From: Candidatus Parepulonipiscium sp. PG-Nuni2H_MBin01
GTDB taxonomy: Bacteria; Bacillota; Clostridia; Lachnospirales; Cellulosilyticaceae
NCBI GenBank assembly: GCA_001994995.1
Contig: MDJM01000002.1
Span: 1-55,142, forward strand
DNA length: 55,142 bases
Direction: 5' to 3'
Position 1 is the stretch's first letter. Each line of letters opens with the position of its first letter. Below the pieces are notes generated by a model. That model saw only the letters and a program-made list of their open reading frames with translations, was not told the DNA's origin and searched no databases. Both the position numbers and the translations under genes were made by a program. Shown piece by piece: positions 34,973-44,521 of this stretch.

Positions 34973-35406
34973 AAAACAATCCCCTCCTTATTTTTTATAT
35001 ACATAATTAGTTTACAAGCTTGTTACAACTAGTGTAATATTACAAATTTTAGACAAAGTACAACCTTTATTTTATGCCATACACTAAAAAAATATGCAAT
35101 ACAAATGTGAAAAACCAATATATAATACAAATATACTACAAAAAACTGTTACAAGAATATGACGAGTAAAATAGGTGAATTCTGTTAATTATCCCATCAA
35201 ACTATTGATAAACCTACGAAAACCCATAGTGTATATACAATTCGATAGCTTGTCATTATGTTACAGAAAAATTACAAATACGGTAAATATATTGACTTTG
35301 TTACAAACAGGTTATATAATTGGAAATGTAATCAGTAATAAAATTGAAACATAATAAAAAGCAAAAAAAGTATAAGTATAAATTAAAACAAAGGGGGACG
35401 TTTCAA
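34973..35406. promoter_or_regulatory. Divergent regulatory region with TTACA(A) repeats
   Basis: A 434-base gap between divergent genes. TTACA-N5-TGTAA (35023-35037) is an inverted repeat, next to the palindrome ACAAGCTTGT (35014-35023). Further TTACAA or GTTACA copies lie at about 35041, 35149, 35260, 35273 and inside the plus-strand promoter spacer. The left end has the ribosome site for the binding protein. A common DNA-binding protein is possible. No gene seen. Confidence 0.5.
35292..35320 (+). promoter_or_regulatory. Strong promoter of the surface protein gene
   Basis: TTGACT (35292-35297), 17-base spacer, perfect TATAAT (35315-35320). The transcript would have a leader of about 80 bases ending in AAAGGGGG. 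Confidence 0.85.
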
Positions 35407-38061
35407 ATGAAATTACGTCAAAAATTAGCCATAGTTCTTGCTTCTGCAATGGTTGCTGCATCTTTTCCAGCTGCTACTATGGCCGCTACAACTAGCTGGT
35501 TAGATTCTTACTCAACTCTAATTAATGGTGATGTTCTTGCGTATCAAGGTTCTAACCTTGCCGGCTCATCATACAGCAGCACTACTACTAGTCCAGCTTT
35601 AGAACTTGCAATGAGAAACACTAGTACTAGAATTAGTGCTGGCACTCAATTTGGTATCCAGCCTACTGGTCTATCATTTAATTCTGTATTATACAGCGAT
35701 ATCGCTCCTAGAGGGACATCTGGCGAAGTATTTGAAGTGACTGGACGTACATACAAATCATATGTTCCAGCAAGCACAGTTAGCGGTGCTACTGACAATG
35801 TAACCGTTTACTTTAATGGCAACTCTGTATATGCTATTGATGATCATAGTGGTTCAACTATAAGACTTGCTAATGGCAGTGTAGTAACATTTGAGAGCTT
35901 TATTAGTTCATCTATTTATAGCAGTCTAGATGCTCGCGATTTTGTAACAAACTTTACAATCGCTCAACAAGGCTCTAGTTACTTATTAGTAACAATTGCT
36001 CGCCACTTTGAATCTAGTGACTATCTATACTTCCCGTTAGCTGCTGTAATAACTAGCTCTAGCCCATCTTTAATCGTTAGTGGTAGTGGTGGTATTACAA
36101 ATGCGGAGCTTACTCTATCTACATCTGACCTATCTAGCTACACTACTGATATAGAAATCGGCTACACTGGCCAAATTTCAACTTATGCAGAAGGTAACAC
36201 TGGTAGCATCCGTTTTATAGAAAACAAAGCTGGCGCATTCCAAACTAGTAGCAGTGATTCTTATGCAGGTAAAAACTACTTATTAGACCTTAGAAGCACT
36301 AAAGTTGAATGGGATTTAAGAGAAGGCGATGTTTTATATGTAGGTACAGACCACGGTCTATACAATACATTAAGATATGACGTTATTAATAACGGCTATC
36401 ATGTAAATTTCTATGGTGGTATGGCAATCGATAGAGACAGCATGCTAGTGCAAGTGGTTGCTATTGATGATGAAGAAATGATTATCAACATCCACCAAGA
36501 CAATTACAATAACTATAGAACATTAACTGGATACGTTGAACTTTACAACCTTCCAATCGATTTAGCTAGCAGAAACGATGAATTATCATTAGGAGAGCTT
36601 CAAATTGATATTACTGAAATGTTATACGATGATGGTTACGCAACTTACTATGATGATAGCACTAGCAGTTACTCTGATTATGATGTAGATGATTTCTCAT
36701 CAGCTCGTACAGTTTCAGAACGTTTAACTTTAGCAAATGTAGTAGATGAAGCTGTTGTAGTAGGTGTTAGTGATGAAATCGAAATTTATGCAGGCCGTGA
36801 TACAGAAACAATCGAAATAGTTTTAGGCGAACTGCTTCCTGACACATTTAACACAAGATACCCATTCTACTTCTCGCTTAGTGATGGATATTTTGCAGAC
36901 TATGATGATATATCTATCGATATTGCTTACAATGGTCATACATTATCTAGCGGATATACTGAAGATATATTCGATGGTAGCAGTAGTAGTGAACTTGTTT
37001 TTGACATCGGCGAACTAGTTGACGTGCTTGAAAACAGAGGCTGGCTTCCTAGCACTAGCTCATCTGACTACAGCAACTATGATGATATCTTACATGGCAT
37101 CCTAGCTAACTTATCATTTGAAGTAGAAGTAGGAACAAACATCGGCGATGGTGCTTGTGACATTTACCTTGAAGTAGAAAGTAGAAACTTAGATGAAGAT
37201 CTTGAAATCTACATTGGTGAATCTATCATGCCATTTGAATACTCATACGAGCCAGTAAACGTAGAACTAGGTGTTAAAGGGCAAGTAACAGCAGGCGAAA
37301 TCATAATTACTGAAGCTGAAGAAGAAATGTTTGAAGAAGGTTCTAAAATCTATATCAAACTAGAAGACTTAGGTAGCGGAAATCAACTATCAGGCCGTTC
37401 AGTAAGTGCAGATAGTGATAGTGGTCTAGAAATAAGCTCGTCAATAAGCAGTGGCGTACTAGTTATCACTATAGACGAAGAATCAGATAACGGTCCTGGA
37501 ACAATAACAATCACAGACTTGCAATTTGACATCTGGGGTGGTACACCACGTGGTGATTATGACTTATACATCGGTGGTTCAGCGATAGACCAAGCGAACG
37601 ACGATAACACTGATGATGCATGGAGTAAAAAATTAACAGTAAGCGACTTCTTTATAGTAGGCTCTGATATTTATCAACACCAAGTAGAATCTACTATAAA
37701 CTTTAATACAGGAGTAGCAGAAGTAAATGGAGAAGAAGTAGATATGTTTGCAGTACCATTCCTATCAGCATCAGGTAGAACTATGGTTGGAGTAAGAGAT
37801 ATAGCAACATTCTTTAGCATCCATGAAGATAACATCCTATTTACAAGCGGTGGTCACGTAACAATAGTTAACGGTAGTGATATAATTACGCTAACAAACG
37901 GTAGTAGCGTACTTTATGTAAACGGCCAACCAATCTATATGGACGAAGAAATGCAAATTATAGATGGTCGTTCATATGCACCAGCAAGATATATCGCTGT
38001 TGCACTTGGCATAAGCTTTGACTGGGACGATACAAATAGAATAGCAACATTCTACAACTAA
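35407..38061 (+). CDS. Large secreted surface protein with C-terminal stalk domain
   Basis: An 884-residue exported protein: signal peptide MKLRQKLAIVLASAMVAA and on to MAA (cleavage near residue 26-28), then a long Ser/Thr/Tyr/Asp-rich region likely of beta structure (about 30-750), and a C-terminal copper amine oxidase N-like domain (about 765-884) with FLSASGRTMVGVRDIATFF and IDGRSYAPARYIAVALG. Such stalk domains occur in clostridial surface layers; no SLH or sortase motif is seen. The ATG 35407 follows AAAGGGGG; the frame is open to 35344. A strong promoter, strong terminator and even codon use suggest high expression. An S-layer-like role is inferred, not shown. Confidence 0.85.
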   Translation: MKLRQKLAIVLASAMVAASFPAATMAATTSWLDSYSTLINGDVLAYQGSNLAGSSYSSTTTSPALELAMRNTSTRISAGTQFGIQPTGLSFNSVLYSDIAPRGTSGEVFEVTGRTYKSYVPASTVSGATDNVTVYFNGNSVYAIDDHSGSTIRLANGSVVTFESFISSSIYSSLDARDFVTNFTIAQQGSSYLLVTIARHFESSDYLYFPLAAVITSSSPSLIVSGSGGITNAELTLSTSDLSSYTTDIEIGYTGQISTYAEGNTGSIRFIENKAGAFQTSSSDSYAGKNYLLDLRSTKVEWDLREGDVLYVGTDHGLYNTLRYDVINNGYHVNFYGGMAIDRDSMLVQVVAIDDEEMIINIHQDNYNNYRTLTGYVELYNLPIDLASRNDELSLGELQIDITEMLYDDGYATYYDDSTSSYSDYDVDDFSSARTVSERLTLANVVDEAVVVGVSDEIEIYAGRDTETIEIVLGELLPDTFNTRYPFYFSLSDGYFADYDDISIDIAYNGHTLSSGYTEDIFDGSSSSELVFDIGELVDVLENRGWLPSTSSSDYSNYDDILHGILANLSFEVEVGTNIGDGACDIYLEVESRNLDEDLEIYIGESIMPFEYSYEPVNVELGVKGQVTAGEIIITEAEEEMFEEGSKIYIKLEDLGSGNQLSGRSVSADSDSGLEISSSISSGVLVITIDEESDNGPGTITITDLQFDIWGGTPRGDYDLYIGGSAIDQANDDNTDDAWSKKLTVSDFFIVGSDIYQHQVESTINFNTGVAEVNGEEVDMFAVPFLSASGRTMVGVRDIATFFSIHEDNILFTSGGHVTIVNGSDIITLTNGSSVLYVNGQPIYMDEEMQIIDGRSYAPARYIAVALGISFDWDDTNRIATFYN

Positions 38062-38067
38062 TAAACT

Positions 38068-38100
38068 AAGCCTTGGGGTTAACACCTCGAGGCTTTTTTT
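38068..38100 (+). terminator. Terminator of the surface protein gene
   Basis: AAGCCTTGGGGT (38068-38079) pairs with ACCTCGAGGCTT (38084-38095) including two G-T pairs, followed by a run of T. Confidence 0.9.
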
Positions 38101-38107
38101 ATGCGTT

Positions 38108-38160
38108 CCTCGGGGATACAGGGGCTTCGGCCCCATGCTCCGCAGGCTATCACTCGGCTA
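38108..38160. repeat. GC-rich palindromic element
   Basis: ACAGGGGCTTCGGCCCCATG (38118-38137) forms a short stable hairpin, related to the copies at 2636, 28803 and 33054. It lies in the 235-base gap between the surface protein gene and rmlA, which is otherwise AT-rich and without a gene. Confidence 0.7.
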
Positions 38161-38296
38161 TGTATATTATTCAAATATTTAAGTGCTCCTTTAATAAGGA
38201 AGAAACTGCTTCCAAATCGTCGTTGTGGTATATGCATTAAAACACCACAAATAACGCATAATAACCAAAACTACCTAACGAAAGGAATTACACACT

Positions 38297-39172
38297 ATGA
38301 AAGGCATTATACTAGCTGGAGGCAGCGGAACACGACTATACCCTATAACACAAGCTATTTCAAAACAAATGCTCCCAATATACGATAAACCTATGATATA
38401 CTACCCCCTATCTACACTTATGCTAGCCGGTATTAAAAACGTGCTTATAATCTCAACGCCGCGAGACGTACCAACATACCAACACCTTTTAGGCGACGGC
38501 TCTAAGCTTGGCATGTCTATAAATTACACTATACAACCCGAACCAAAAGGCCTAGCTCAAGCTTTCACGCTCGGCGCAAATTTTATCGCAAATGACAAGG
38601 TTGCTCTAGTCCTAGGTGATAACGTTTTTTATGGCAAAGGCTTTACAGGTGCACTAAAATCTGCCTCATCTATTAATCATGGCGCAGTTATATTTGGCTA
38701 CCAAGTTAGCAACCCATCTGCCTATGGTGTTGTTGCTTTCGATAATCATGGCAATGTTACTTCGCTGGAAGAAAAACCTAAATACCCTAAATCAAAATAC
38801 GCTATACCTGGCTTATACTTTTATGATAACCAAGTTATAGATATTGCCAAACAAATAAAACCCTCAGCCAGAGGAGAATTAGAAATTACGGATATAAACT
38901 CATACTATTTACAACAAAACCAACTAAAAGTCGAACTATTCGGCCGTGGCATGGCATGGCTTGATACTGGTACTTTTGAAGGCTTAACCGAAGCCAGCAG
39001 CTTTGTCCAAGCTATCCAAAATAGACAAGCTATGTATATCGCATGTATTGAAGAAATCGCTTACCATAACGGCTGGATTGATACTGCTCAACTAGCAAAA
39101 CTTGGCCAACAATCCCAAAACTCCGAATACGGCCAATATATATTAAATTTAGCACGAGGTGATATTTTATGA
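38297..39172 (+). CDS. rfbA: Glucose-1-phosphate thymidylyltransferase
   Basis: RmlA/RfbA joins glucose 1-phosphate and dTTP to make dTDP-glucose. The 291-residue protein shows the nucleotidyltransferase start GIILAGGSGTRLYP, SKQMLPIYDKPM, LGDNVFYG with the metal Asp, VEEKP-type SLEEKPKYPKS and GRGMAWLDTGT. ATG 38297 follows GAAAGGAA. Its stop overlaps the rfbB start by 4 bases. It opens the polysaccharide locus. Confidence 0.95.
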   Translation: MKGIILAGGSGTRLYPITQAISKQMLPIYDKPMIYYPLSTLMLAGIKNVLIISTPRDVPTYQHLLGDGSKLGMSINYTIQPEPKGLAQAFTLGANFIANDKVALVLGDNVFYGKGFTGALKSASSINHGAVIFGYQVSNPSAYGVVAFDNHGNVTSLEEKPKYPKSKYAIPGLYFYDNQVIDIAKQIKPSARGELEITDINSYYLQQNQLKVELFGRGMAWLDTGTFEGLTEASSFVQAIQNRQAMYIACIEEIAYHNGWIDTAQLAKLGQQSQNSEYGQYILNLARGDIL

Positions 39173-40155
39173 AAAATATACTTATAACAGGCGGAGCAGG
39201 TTTCATTGGTAGCAACTTTATTAAACATATGCTAGCAACTTATGACTATAAAATAGTTAACCTTGACTTACTAACTTACGCAGGTAAACTAAATAACCTT
39301 AATAACCTAGATAACAAGCATAACTACAAATTTATACAAGGTAATATTTGCGACCGAAAATTAGTCGAAAAAATTTTTCTTGATAATAAAATCAACACTT
39401 TAATTAACTTCGCTGCTGAATCTCATGTAGACCGCAGCATAGAAGACCCAGAAATTTTTCTAAAAACTAATGTTCTAGGCACTCAAATTTTACTTGATAC
39501 TGCTAAAAAATTTTGGAAAATTAATACTCATGATAAACACTGCAATAAATATAAAGATAAGGTGAAATTTATACAAATATCTACCGACGAAGTGTACGGA
39601 ACTCTTGGTAGCTCCGGTTACTTTACCGAAACTACACCGCTTGCACCAAACAGCCCCTACTCTGCTTCTAAAGCAAGCGCTGATTTATTCGTTAGAGCTT
39701 ATAACGAAACATTCGCTCTACCAATAAATATTACACGATGCTCCAATAACTATGGGCCGCACCAATATCCTGAAAAATTAATCCCTCTAATGATTAACAA
39801 CTGCTTAAACGACTTACCACTACCCATTTATGGGGATGGACAGCAAATTAGAGACTGGCTACATGTATACGACCACTGCACCGCTATTGATTGTGTTCTA
39901 CACTACGCACCAAGCGGCCAAGTTTACAATATAGGTGGCAACAATGAAATTACTAATATTAAGCTAGTAAAAACTATTATACACCAACTGGGCAAGAGCG
40001 AATCGCTCATTAAATATGTAAACGATAGGCCAGGCCATGATAGACGCTACGCCATAGATAACTCTAAAATCACCACACAACTAAACTGGATACCTAAATA
40101 CACTTTTAACCAAGGTCTAAAAGAAACTATAGATTGGTACAGTCTACACACCTAA
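39169..40155 (+). CDS. rfbB: dTDP-glucose 4,6-dehydratase
   Basis: RmlB/RfbB converts dTDP-glucose to dTDP-4-keto-6-deoxyglucose using bound NAD. The 328-residue extended SDR has GGAGFIGSNF, AAESHVDRSI, STDEVYG and the catalytic YSASK, then NNYGPHQYPEKLIP and RDWLHVYDH. It is translationally coupled to rfbA. RmlC and RmlD, needed for dTDP-rhamnose, are not in the window, so the final sugar may be another 6-deoxyhexose or those genes lie elsewhere. A terminator follows. Confidence 0.95.
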   Translation: MKNILITGGAGFIGSNFIKHMLATYDYKIVNLDLLTYAGKLNNLNNLDNKHNYKFIQGNICDRKLVEKIFLDNKINTLINFAAESHVDRSIEDPEIFLKTNVLGTQILLDTAKKFWKINTHDKHCNKYKDKVKFIQISTDEVYGTLGSSGYFTETTPLAPNSPYSASKASADLFVRAYNETFALPINITRCSNNYGPHQYPEKLIPLMINNCLNDLPLPIYGDGQQIRDWLHVYDHCTAIDCVLHYAPSGQVYNIGGNNEITNIKLVKTIIHQLGKSESLIKYVNDRPGHDRRYAIDNSKITTQLNWIPKYTFNQGLKETIDWYSLHT

Positions 40156-40182
40156 GCTTGGTAGAATTCTATCAAGCTTTTT
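40154..40182 (+). terminator. Terminator after rfbB
   Basis: AAGCTTGGTAG (40154-40164), loop AATT, CTATCAAGCTT (40169-40179), then T-rich. The downstream glycosyltransferase genes probably have their own promoter within the 209-base gap, though no clear one is seen. Confidence 0.8.
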
Positions 40183-40364
40183 ACCCATAATTAGCAATAA
40201 AGTAAATATATGGGTTCATACATAATCTATTACCCCAAAACCAAGTACTACCAAACGTTACAACAACCAAGTTCGCCAAAATACCAATCAATGAAGCCCC
40301 TTATAATAACTACTTAAACAACGCATAATAAGAAAAATTAATCAAAAAATAATGGAGGTGGCAC

Positions 40365-41258
40365 ATGGTTGATATTATACTTCGCACTAGCACACGATAT
40401 ATGTTGCTAGAAAGAGCGATAAAAGACATTGCTAATCAAACTTATAAAGAATGGAATATTATTGTTATTAACGATGGTGGAGATAAACAAAAAATTCACC
40501 AAATTTTAGCTAAACATAACATTACTAGTTTCAAATACTTAGAAACTAAACAACAAGGATTGCAAAGAGCTATAAATCTAGGCGCTAAAGCAGTTTCATC
40601 CGAATTTGTTGTTGTCCATGATGATGATGATACTTGGAACCCAAGCTTTCTATCTGCCACTATAGATTTCCTTCAACAGGACCCAAATCGCATGGGTGTG
40701 ATTAGTCAAACTGTTAAAGTTTATGAAAAAATTCAACAAAATACTGTTTCATCGCAAAAAAAAATTCTGTACAATCCAAATTTAGTAGGAGTTATTAGCT
40801 TTTGCGATATGCTTAAACATAATCAATTTCCTCCAATATCGTTCGTATATCGCTCTAAAGTATACAATAAAATTGGATATTTCGACGAATCTTTAGAGGT
40901 GCTTGAAGACTGGGAATTTTGCATTCGCTTTTTAAGCAAATACGATATATATATTATCCCAAAACCACTTGCTTTCTACCATATTCGTATTGATAACGAA
41001 GATTTACCGGTCGTTTTCCAAAATACTATTACCCACAAACGCGGTGTACATTTAACTTACGATACTATTATTAGAAATAAATACTTAAGAGAAGACTTGG
41101 CCAAAAAACAATTTGGCATAGGTATTATGATGAATGTGCTTAAATATTCTGATAGTAAACTTACTAAAAAAATTAAACTGCTGCTAAGAAATATTGACCA
41201 CAATATATATACTAGCCTACCCAAGAAACATTATATTAAAAGCAATGGAAGTAGGTAA
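40365..41258 (+). CDS. GT2-family glycosyltransferase
   Basis: A 297-residue GT-A fold glycosyltransferase with no membrane segments: DIILRTSTRYMLLERAI replaces the common VSVIIP start, NDGGDKQ near 46, and HDDDDTWNPSF near 87 as the metal-binding DxD. The C-terminal half has LEDWEFCIRF, the typical acceptor-side acidic motif. It starts the second transcription unit and is followed after 2 bases by the exporter permease gene. Sugar and acceptor are unknown. Confidence 0.88.
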   Translation: MVDIILRTSTRYMLLERAIKDIANQTYKEWNIIVINDGGDKQKIHQILAKHNITSFKYLETKQQGLQRAINLGAKAVSSEFVVVHDDDDTWNPSFLSATIDFLQQDPNRMGVISQTVKVYEKIQQNTVSSQKKILYNPNLVGVISFCDMLKHNQFPPISFVYRSKVYNKIGYFDESLEVLEDWEFCIRFLSKYDIYIIPKPLAFYHIRIDNEDLPVVFQNTITHKRGVHLTYDTIIRNKYLREDLAKKQFGIGIMMNVLKYSDSKLTKKIKLLLRNIDHNIYTSLPKKHYIKSNGSR

Positions 41259-41260
41259 AT

Positions 41261-42034
41261 ATGGATATACTTCAGCGAATAAAACAACACCAATTTTTAT
41301 TTGAAGAATTAGTTAAACGGGACTTTACAAAAAAATATAAACGAACCATCCTAGGAGTGTTCTGGAGCATACTTTCCCCTCTACTTATGTTGCTAGTACA
41401 AGCGTTAGTATTCACCCAATTCTTTGGCAGAACAACTCCTCATTATATTATTTACTTATTTTGCGGTAACCTTATATACAGTTACTTCAAAGAATCCACT
41501 GGCGCAGGAATGGGAGCGCTAATGGAAAATGCAAGCATATTTAGTAAAATAAACGTGCCTAAATACTTATTTTTATTAAGCAAAAACGTTGCTTCTTTTA
41601 TTAATTTTGTTATTATACTAGGAATTTTCTTTATTTTCGTGCTATTTGATAGGTTACCTATTGGATTTCATTTGCTGATGCTAATCTACCCTATAGGCTG
41701 TCTAGTAATTTTTAACTTAGGAATGGGACTTATTTTATCTGCATGGTTTATGATGTTTAAAGATATTAAATACCTTTACGACATCTTTACAATGGCTCTT
41801 ATGTACTTCTCGGCAATCTTCTACACTCTAGACGTTTACCCTCCTGCAGTACAACAGCTATTTTACTTAAACCCTATGTACGTATATATATACTACTTTA
41901 GAAGCATTGTAATTTATGGCAAGATACCAGGCTTAGCAATCCACTTCATTGCTATTCTATACGCAGTTTTAGCTGTACTTTTAGGGGCACTTATATATAA
42001 AAAGAAAAATTACACTTTTCTATACTACATTTAG
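41261..42034 (+). CDS. Polysaccharide ABC exporter permease (Wzm/TagG family)
   Basis: A 257-residue ABC-2 permease with six membrane helices and the family block KRTILGVFWSILSPLLMLLV near the start, then ENASIFSKINVPKYLF and the late YFSAIFYTLDVYPP. It exports lipid-linked glycans such as O-antigen or teichoic acid with its ATPase encoded directly downstream. ATG 41261 follows GGAAGTAGG and is 2 bases after the glycosyltransferase stop. Confidence 0.92.
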   Translation: MDILQRIKQHQFLFEELVKRDFTKKYKRTILGVFWSILSPLLMLLVQALVFTQFFGRTTPHYIIYLFCGNLIYSYFKESTGAGMGALMENASIFSKINVPKYLFLLSKNVASFINFVIILGIFFIFVLFDRLPIGFHLLMLIYPIGCLVIFNLGMGLILSAWFMMFKDIKYLYDIFTMALMYFSAIFYTLDVYPPAVQQLFYLNPMYVYIYYFRSIVIYGKIPGLAIHFIAILYAVLAVLLGALIYKKKNYTFLYYI

Positions 42035-42046
42035 GGGTGATTGTAT

Positions 42047-42793
42047 ATGGCCGTACCAGTTATTGAGGCTAAGGATGTTACTGTAAGATATAAAGTAGGC
42101 GACTTTAAAGAAATTGGTATTAAAGAATACTTCATTAGAAGTGTACAGAAAAACTTTGAAACTAAAGATTTTTTTGCTGTACAAGACGTTAGCTTCACTA
42201 TTAATGAAGGCGATATGCTAGGTATTATCGGAAATAATGGTGCCGGTAAATCTACTTTGCTTAAGGTTGTAACCCAAATTATGGTGCCGTCTAAAGGCTA
42301 TGTAAAGGTTAATGGCAAAATTGCAGCTTTGTTAGAATTAGGCTCAGGCTTTGATGGCGATTTAACTGTTAAGGAAAATGCTTATTTAAGAGGCGCTCTA
42401 TTAGGCTACACTAGAGAATTTATGAACAAGCAGTATGCCGATATTTTAGAATTCTCAGAGCTGCAGGAATTTGAGCATAGGCCTTTTAAACAACTTTCGT
42501 CTGGTATGAAATCTAGACTAGCTTTCGCTATCGCTTGCATGGTTAAACCTGAAATCCTCATTCTTGATGAAGTTTTATCTGTCGGCGACGGTGAATTTAA
42601 AGCAAAAAGTGAAGCCAAAATGTTTGAAATTATTGAAAACGGTAAAGCTACTATTTTGGTTTCTCACTCATTAGGGCAGATTAGGCGTATGTGCAATAAG
42701 GTGTTATGGCTTGATAAAGGCAGGCAACTTGCTTTTGGCGACTCCGAGCCTATTTGTGATGACTATGAGGCTTTTATGAAACGAATTAAGTAG
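42047..42793 (+). CDS. Polysaccharide ABC exporter ATPase (Wzt/TagH family)
   Basis: A 248-residue ATPase with Walker A GNNGAGKST, the polysaccharide-export hallmark LLELGSGFDGDLTVKEN, signature LSSGMKSRLAFAIA, Walker B ILILDEVLSVGD and switch VSHSLGQ. It has no C-terminal glycan-binding domain, so length control by Wzt-C is not expected. The frame is open to TTG 42041, but GGGGTGA before ATG 42047 decides the start. It pairs with the permease 12 bases upstream. Confidence 0.93.
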   Translation: MAVPVIEAKDVTVRYKVGDFKEIGIKEYFIRSVQKNFETKDFFAVQDVSFTINEGDMLGIIGNNGAGKSTLLKVVTQIMVPSKGYVKVNGKIAALLELGSGFDGDLTVKENAYLRGALLGYTREFMNKQYADILEFSELQEFEHRPFKQLSSGMKSRLAFAIACMVKPEILILDEVLSVGDGEFKAKSEAKMFEIIENGKATILVSHSLGQIRRMCNKVLWLDKGRQLAFGDSEPICDDYEAFMKRIK

Positions 42794-42827
42794 ATATGTA
42801 ATTTTATTAATAAGGAGTGATAAACAA

Positions 42828-44492
42828 ATGGGCATTAAAAAAAATCTTAAAAAATTCTTACCTTCTTCTAGTAATACTTTTATGAATAGAACTGCTGAAC
42901 TTGAAAATCAACTTAAAGGTCAGAAAAAACTAATGCAATCGCAGCAGCAGCAAACTCAAGCATTACTACTGCAATTACTAAACGGTATGGCAAAGGAACA
43001 AGCACAAAGTTTGGCGCGCCACAAAGAATATAAAACTACCATTGAACGTAAACTAATGGACTTAAAAGAAGACTGTTTAGATACGTCGGTACAAGAAACT
43101 GCTTTAGCTAAAATATTAGATATTCAACAAATTACCCAACAAGAGCTATCTATAATAGAAGGTAAAATGAGCAAGTTAGAAACCGAAACTGAGCTTATTG
43201 GTATTGACTTAGCCCAAGTAACAGAACAGGTGCATCATCAAACCGACTCAATTGCGCAGCAACATAAAAGCAATTGTGAGCATCAACAACAAGGGCTACA
43301 AACTCTATTCAATAATTTAGCCGCTAAACAAAAAGAAGAATGGCTAGAGCAAAAGCAAGAGTTCCAAAAGCAAATTGATTCATTGGTTAAGCAGCAAGAA
43401 AGCTTTTTCGTGAAAACTCAAGAAAATTTCAAGATGGAAATTGAACAATTAGCTTTAGCAGAACAAGAGATTTATAAAGAAAAAATGTTACAAGAAATTA
43501 GAGACTTAAATTTTGAGCAATGTATATTCTCCATTATTATTCCTGTATACAATGCGGCACCTTATTTAAAAGAATGCTTAGATACTATATTTAAACAAAC
43601 GCTACATTCTTCTGGATACGAAGTTATTTGTGTAGATGACGGCTCCACTGACGATAGTGCAATTATTTTAAAAGAATATGAAGAAAAATATACTAATTTA
43701 AAAGTCATTAATCAAGAAAATCAATATTTAGGGGCTGCCCGTAATAATGGTATGTCATTAGCAACAGGTGTGTATATTTTATTTATAGATGCAGATGATT
43801 TTATAGAATATAACATGTTAGAACAAGCTTATTTAAGGATACAACAAACCCACGCTGAAATTATTATTGTAGGGGCCAATATATACGATGAAGTACATCA
43901 TAAATTTACACCAGCACCCTGGTTACTAAGACCAAGTTACTTACCAGATAAATTAGTATTCTCGACAAACGACATATCTGAATACATTTTCCATATATGT
44001 ACAGCTTCAGTATGGAATAAGTTTATAAAGAGAGAATTAATTGAAGTAAATAATATCCAATTTACACAACTGCGCACTGTGGAGGACGTTCCTTTTACTT
44101 ATTCTTTAATGGCAATTGCTACAACTATTACTGTAATAACTCAGGATTTATATCACCTTAGAAGAGGACAGAGTACCAACATATCAGCTAATAATGATTT
44201 GATAGATGGAGCCTTTTTTGAAGGATACCAATTACTTCAAGAGCAATTACAAAACTTAAAGGTATATGACAAAGTGCAGAAAAGTTTTATTAATAGAGTA
44301 TTATCAGGTTGTATCTATGAAATAAGTAGGATACAAAATCAAAAACAACGAGAAGCTATTGAAAAATTATTTATTGAGGAATATTGTTATAACTTTAAAA
44401 TCCACAACAAAGATAGAACTTATTTTTATGAAGAATACACTAAAATTTATAACGAATACCTTCAATTAGTTGATAAATATAGAAATAAATAA
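42828..44492 (+). CDS. Coiled-coil GT2 glycosyltransferase
   Basis: A 554-residue protein with two parts. Residues about 20-230 form a long Gln/Glu-rich coiled coil without a membrane segment. From about 232 a GT2 catalytic domain begins: FSIIIPVYNAAPYLKECL, VDDGSTDDS, LGAARNNGM and FIDADDF (near 320), then a C-terminal region with LYHLRRGQSTN. The GT part is closely related to the second GT domain of the next gene, including the shared tail. The coiled coil may set glycan length or hold an assembly complex, as in some chain-length regulating transferases; inferred only. AAGGAGTGA precedes ATG 42828. Confidence 0.85.
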   Translation: MGIKKNLKKFLPSSSNTFMNRTAELENQLKGQKKLMQSQQQQTQALLLQLLNGMAKEQAQSLARHKEYKTTIERKLMDLKEDCLDTSVQETALAKILDIQQITQQELSIIEGKMSKLETETELIGIDLAQVTEQVHHQTDSIAQQHKSNCEHQQQGLQTLFNNLAAKQKEEWLEQKQEFQKQIDSLVKQQESFFVKTQENFKMEIEQLALAEQEIYKEKMLQEIRDLNFEQCIFSIIIPVYNAAPYLKECLDTIFKQTLHSSGYEVICVDDGSTDDSAIILKEYEEKYTNLKVINQENQYLGAARNNGMSLATGVYILFIDADDFIEYNMLEQAYLRIQQTHAEIIIVGANIYDEVHHKFTPAPWLLRPSYLPDKLVFSTNDISEYIFHICTASVWNKFIKRELIEVNNIQFTQLRTVEDVPFTYSLMAIATTITVITQDLYHLRRGQSTNISANNDLIDGAFFEGYQLLQEQLQNLKVYDKVQKSFINRVLSGCIYEISRIQNQKQREAIEKLFIEEYCYNFKIHNKDRTYFYEEYTKIYNEYLQLVDKYRNK

Positions 44493-44521
44493 GCTGTGGC
44501 TTCAGAAAGGACGCGAATTAT

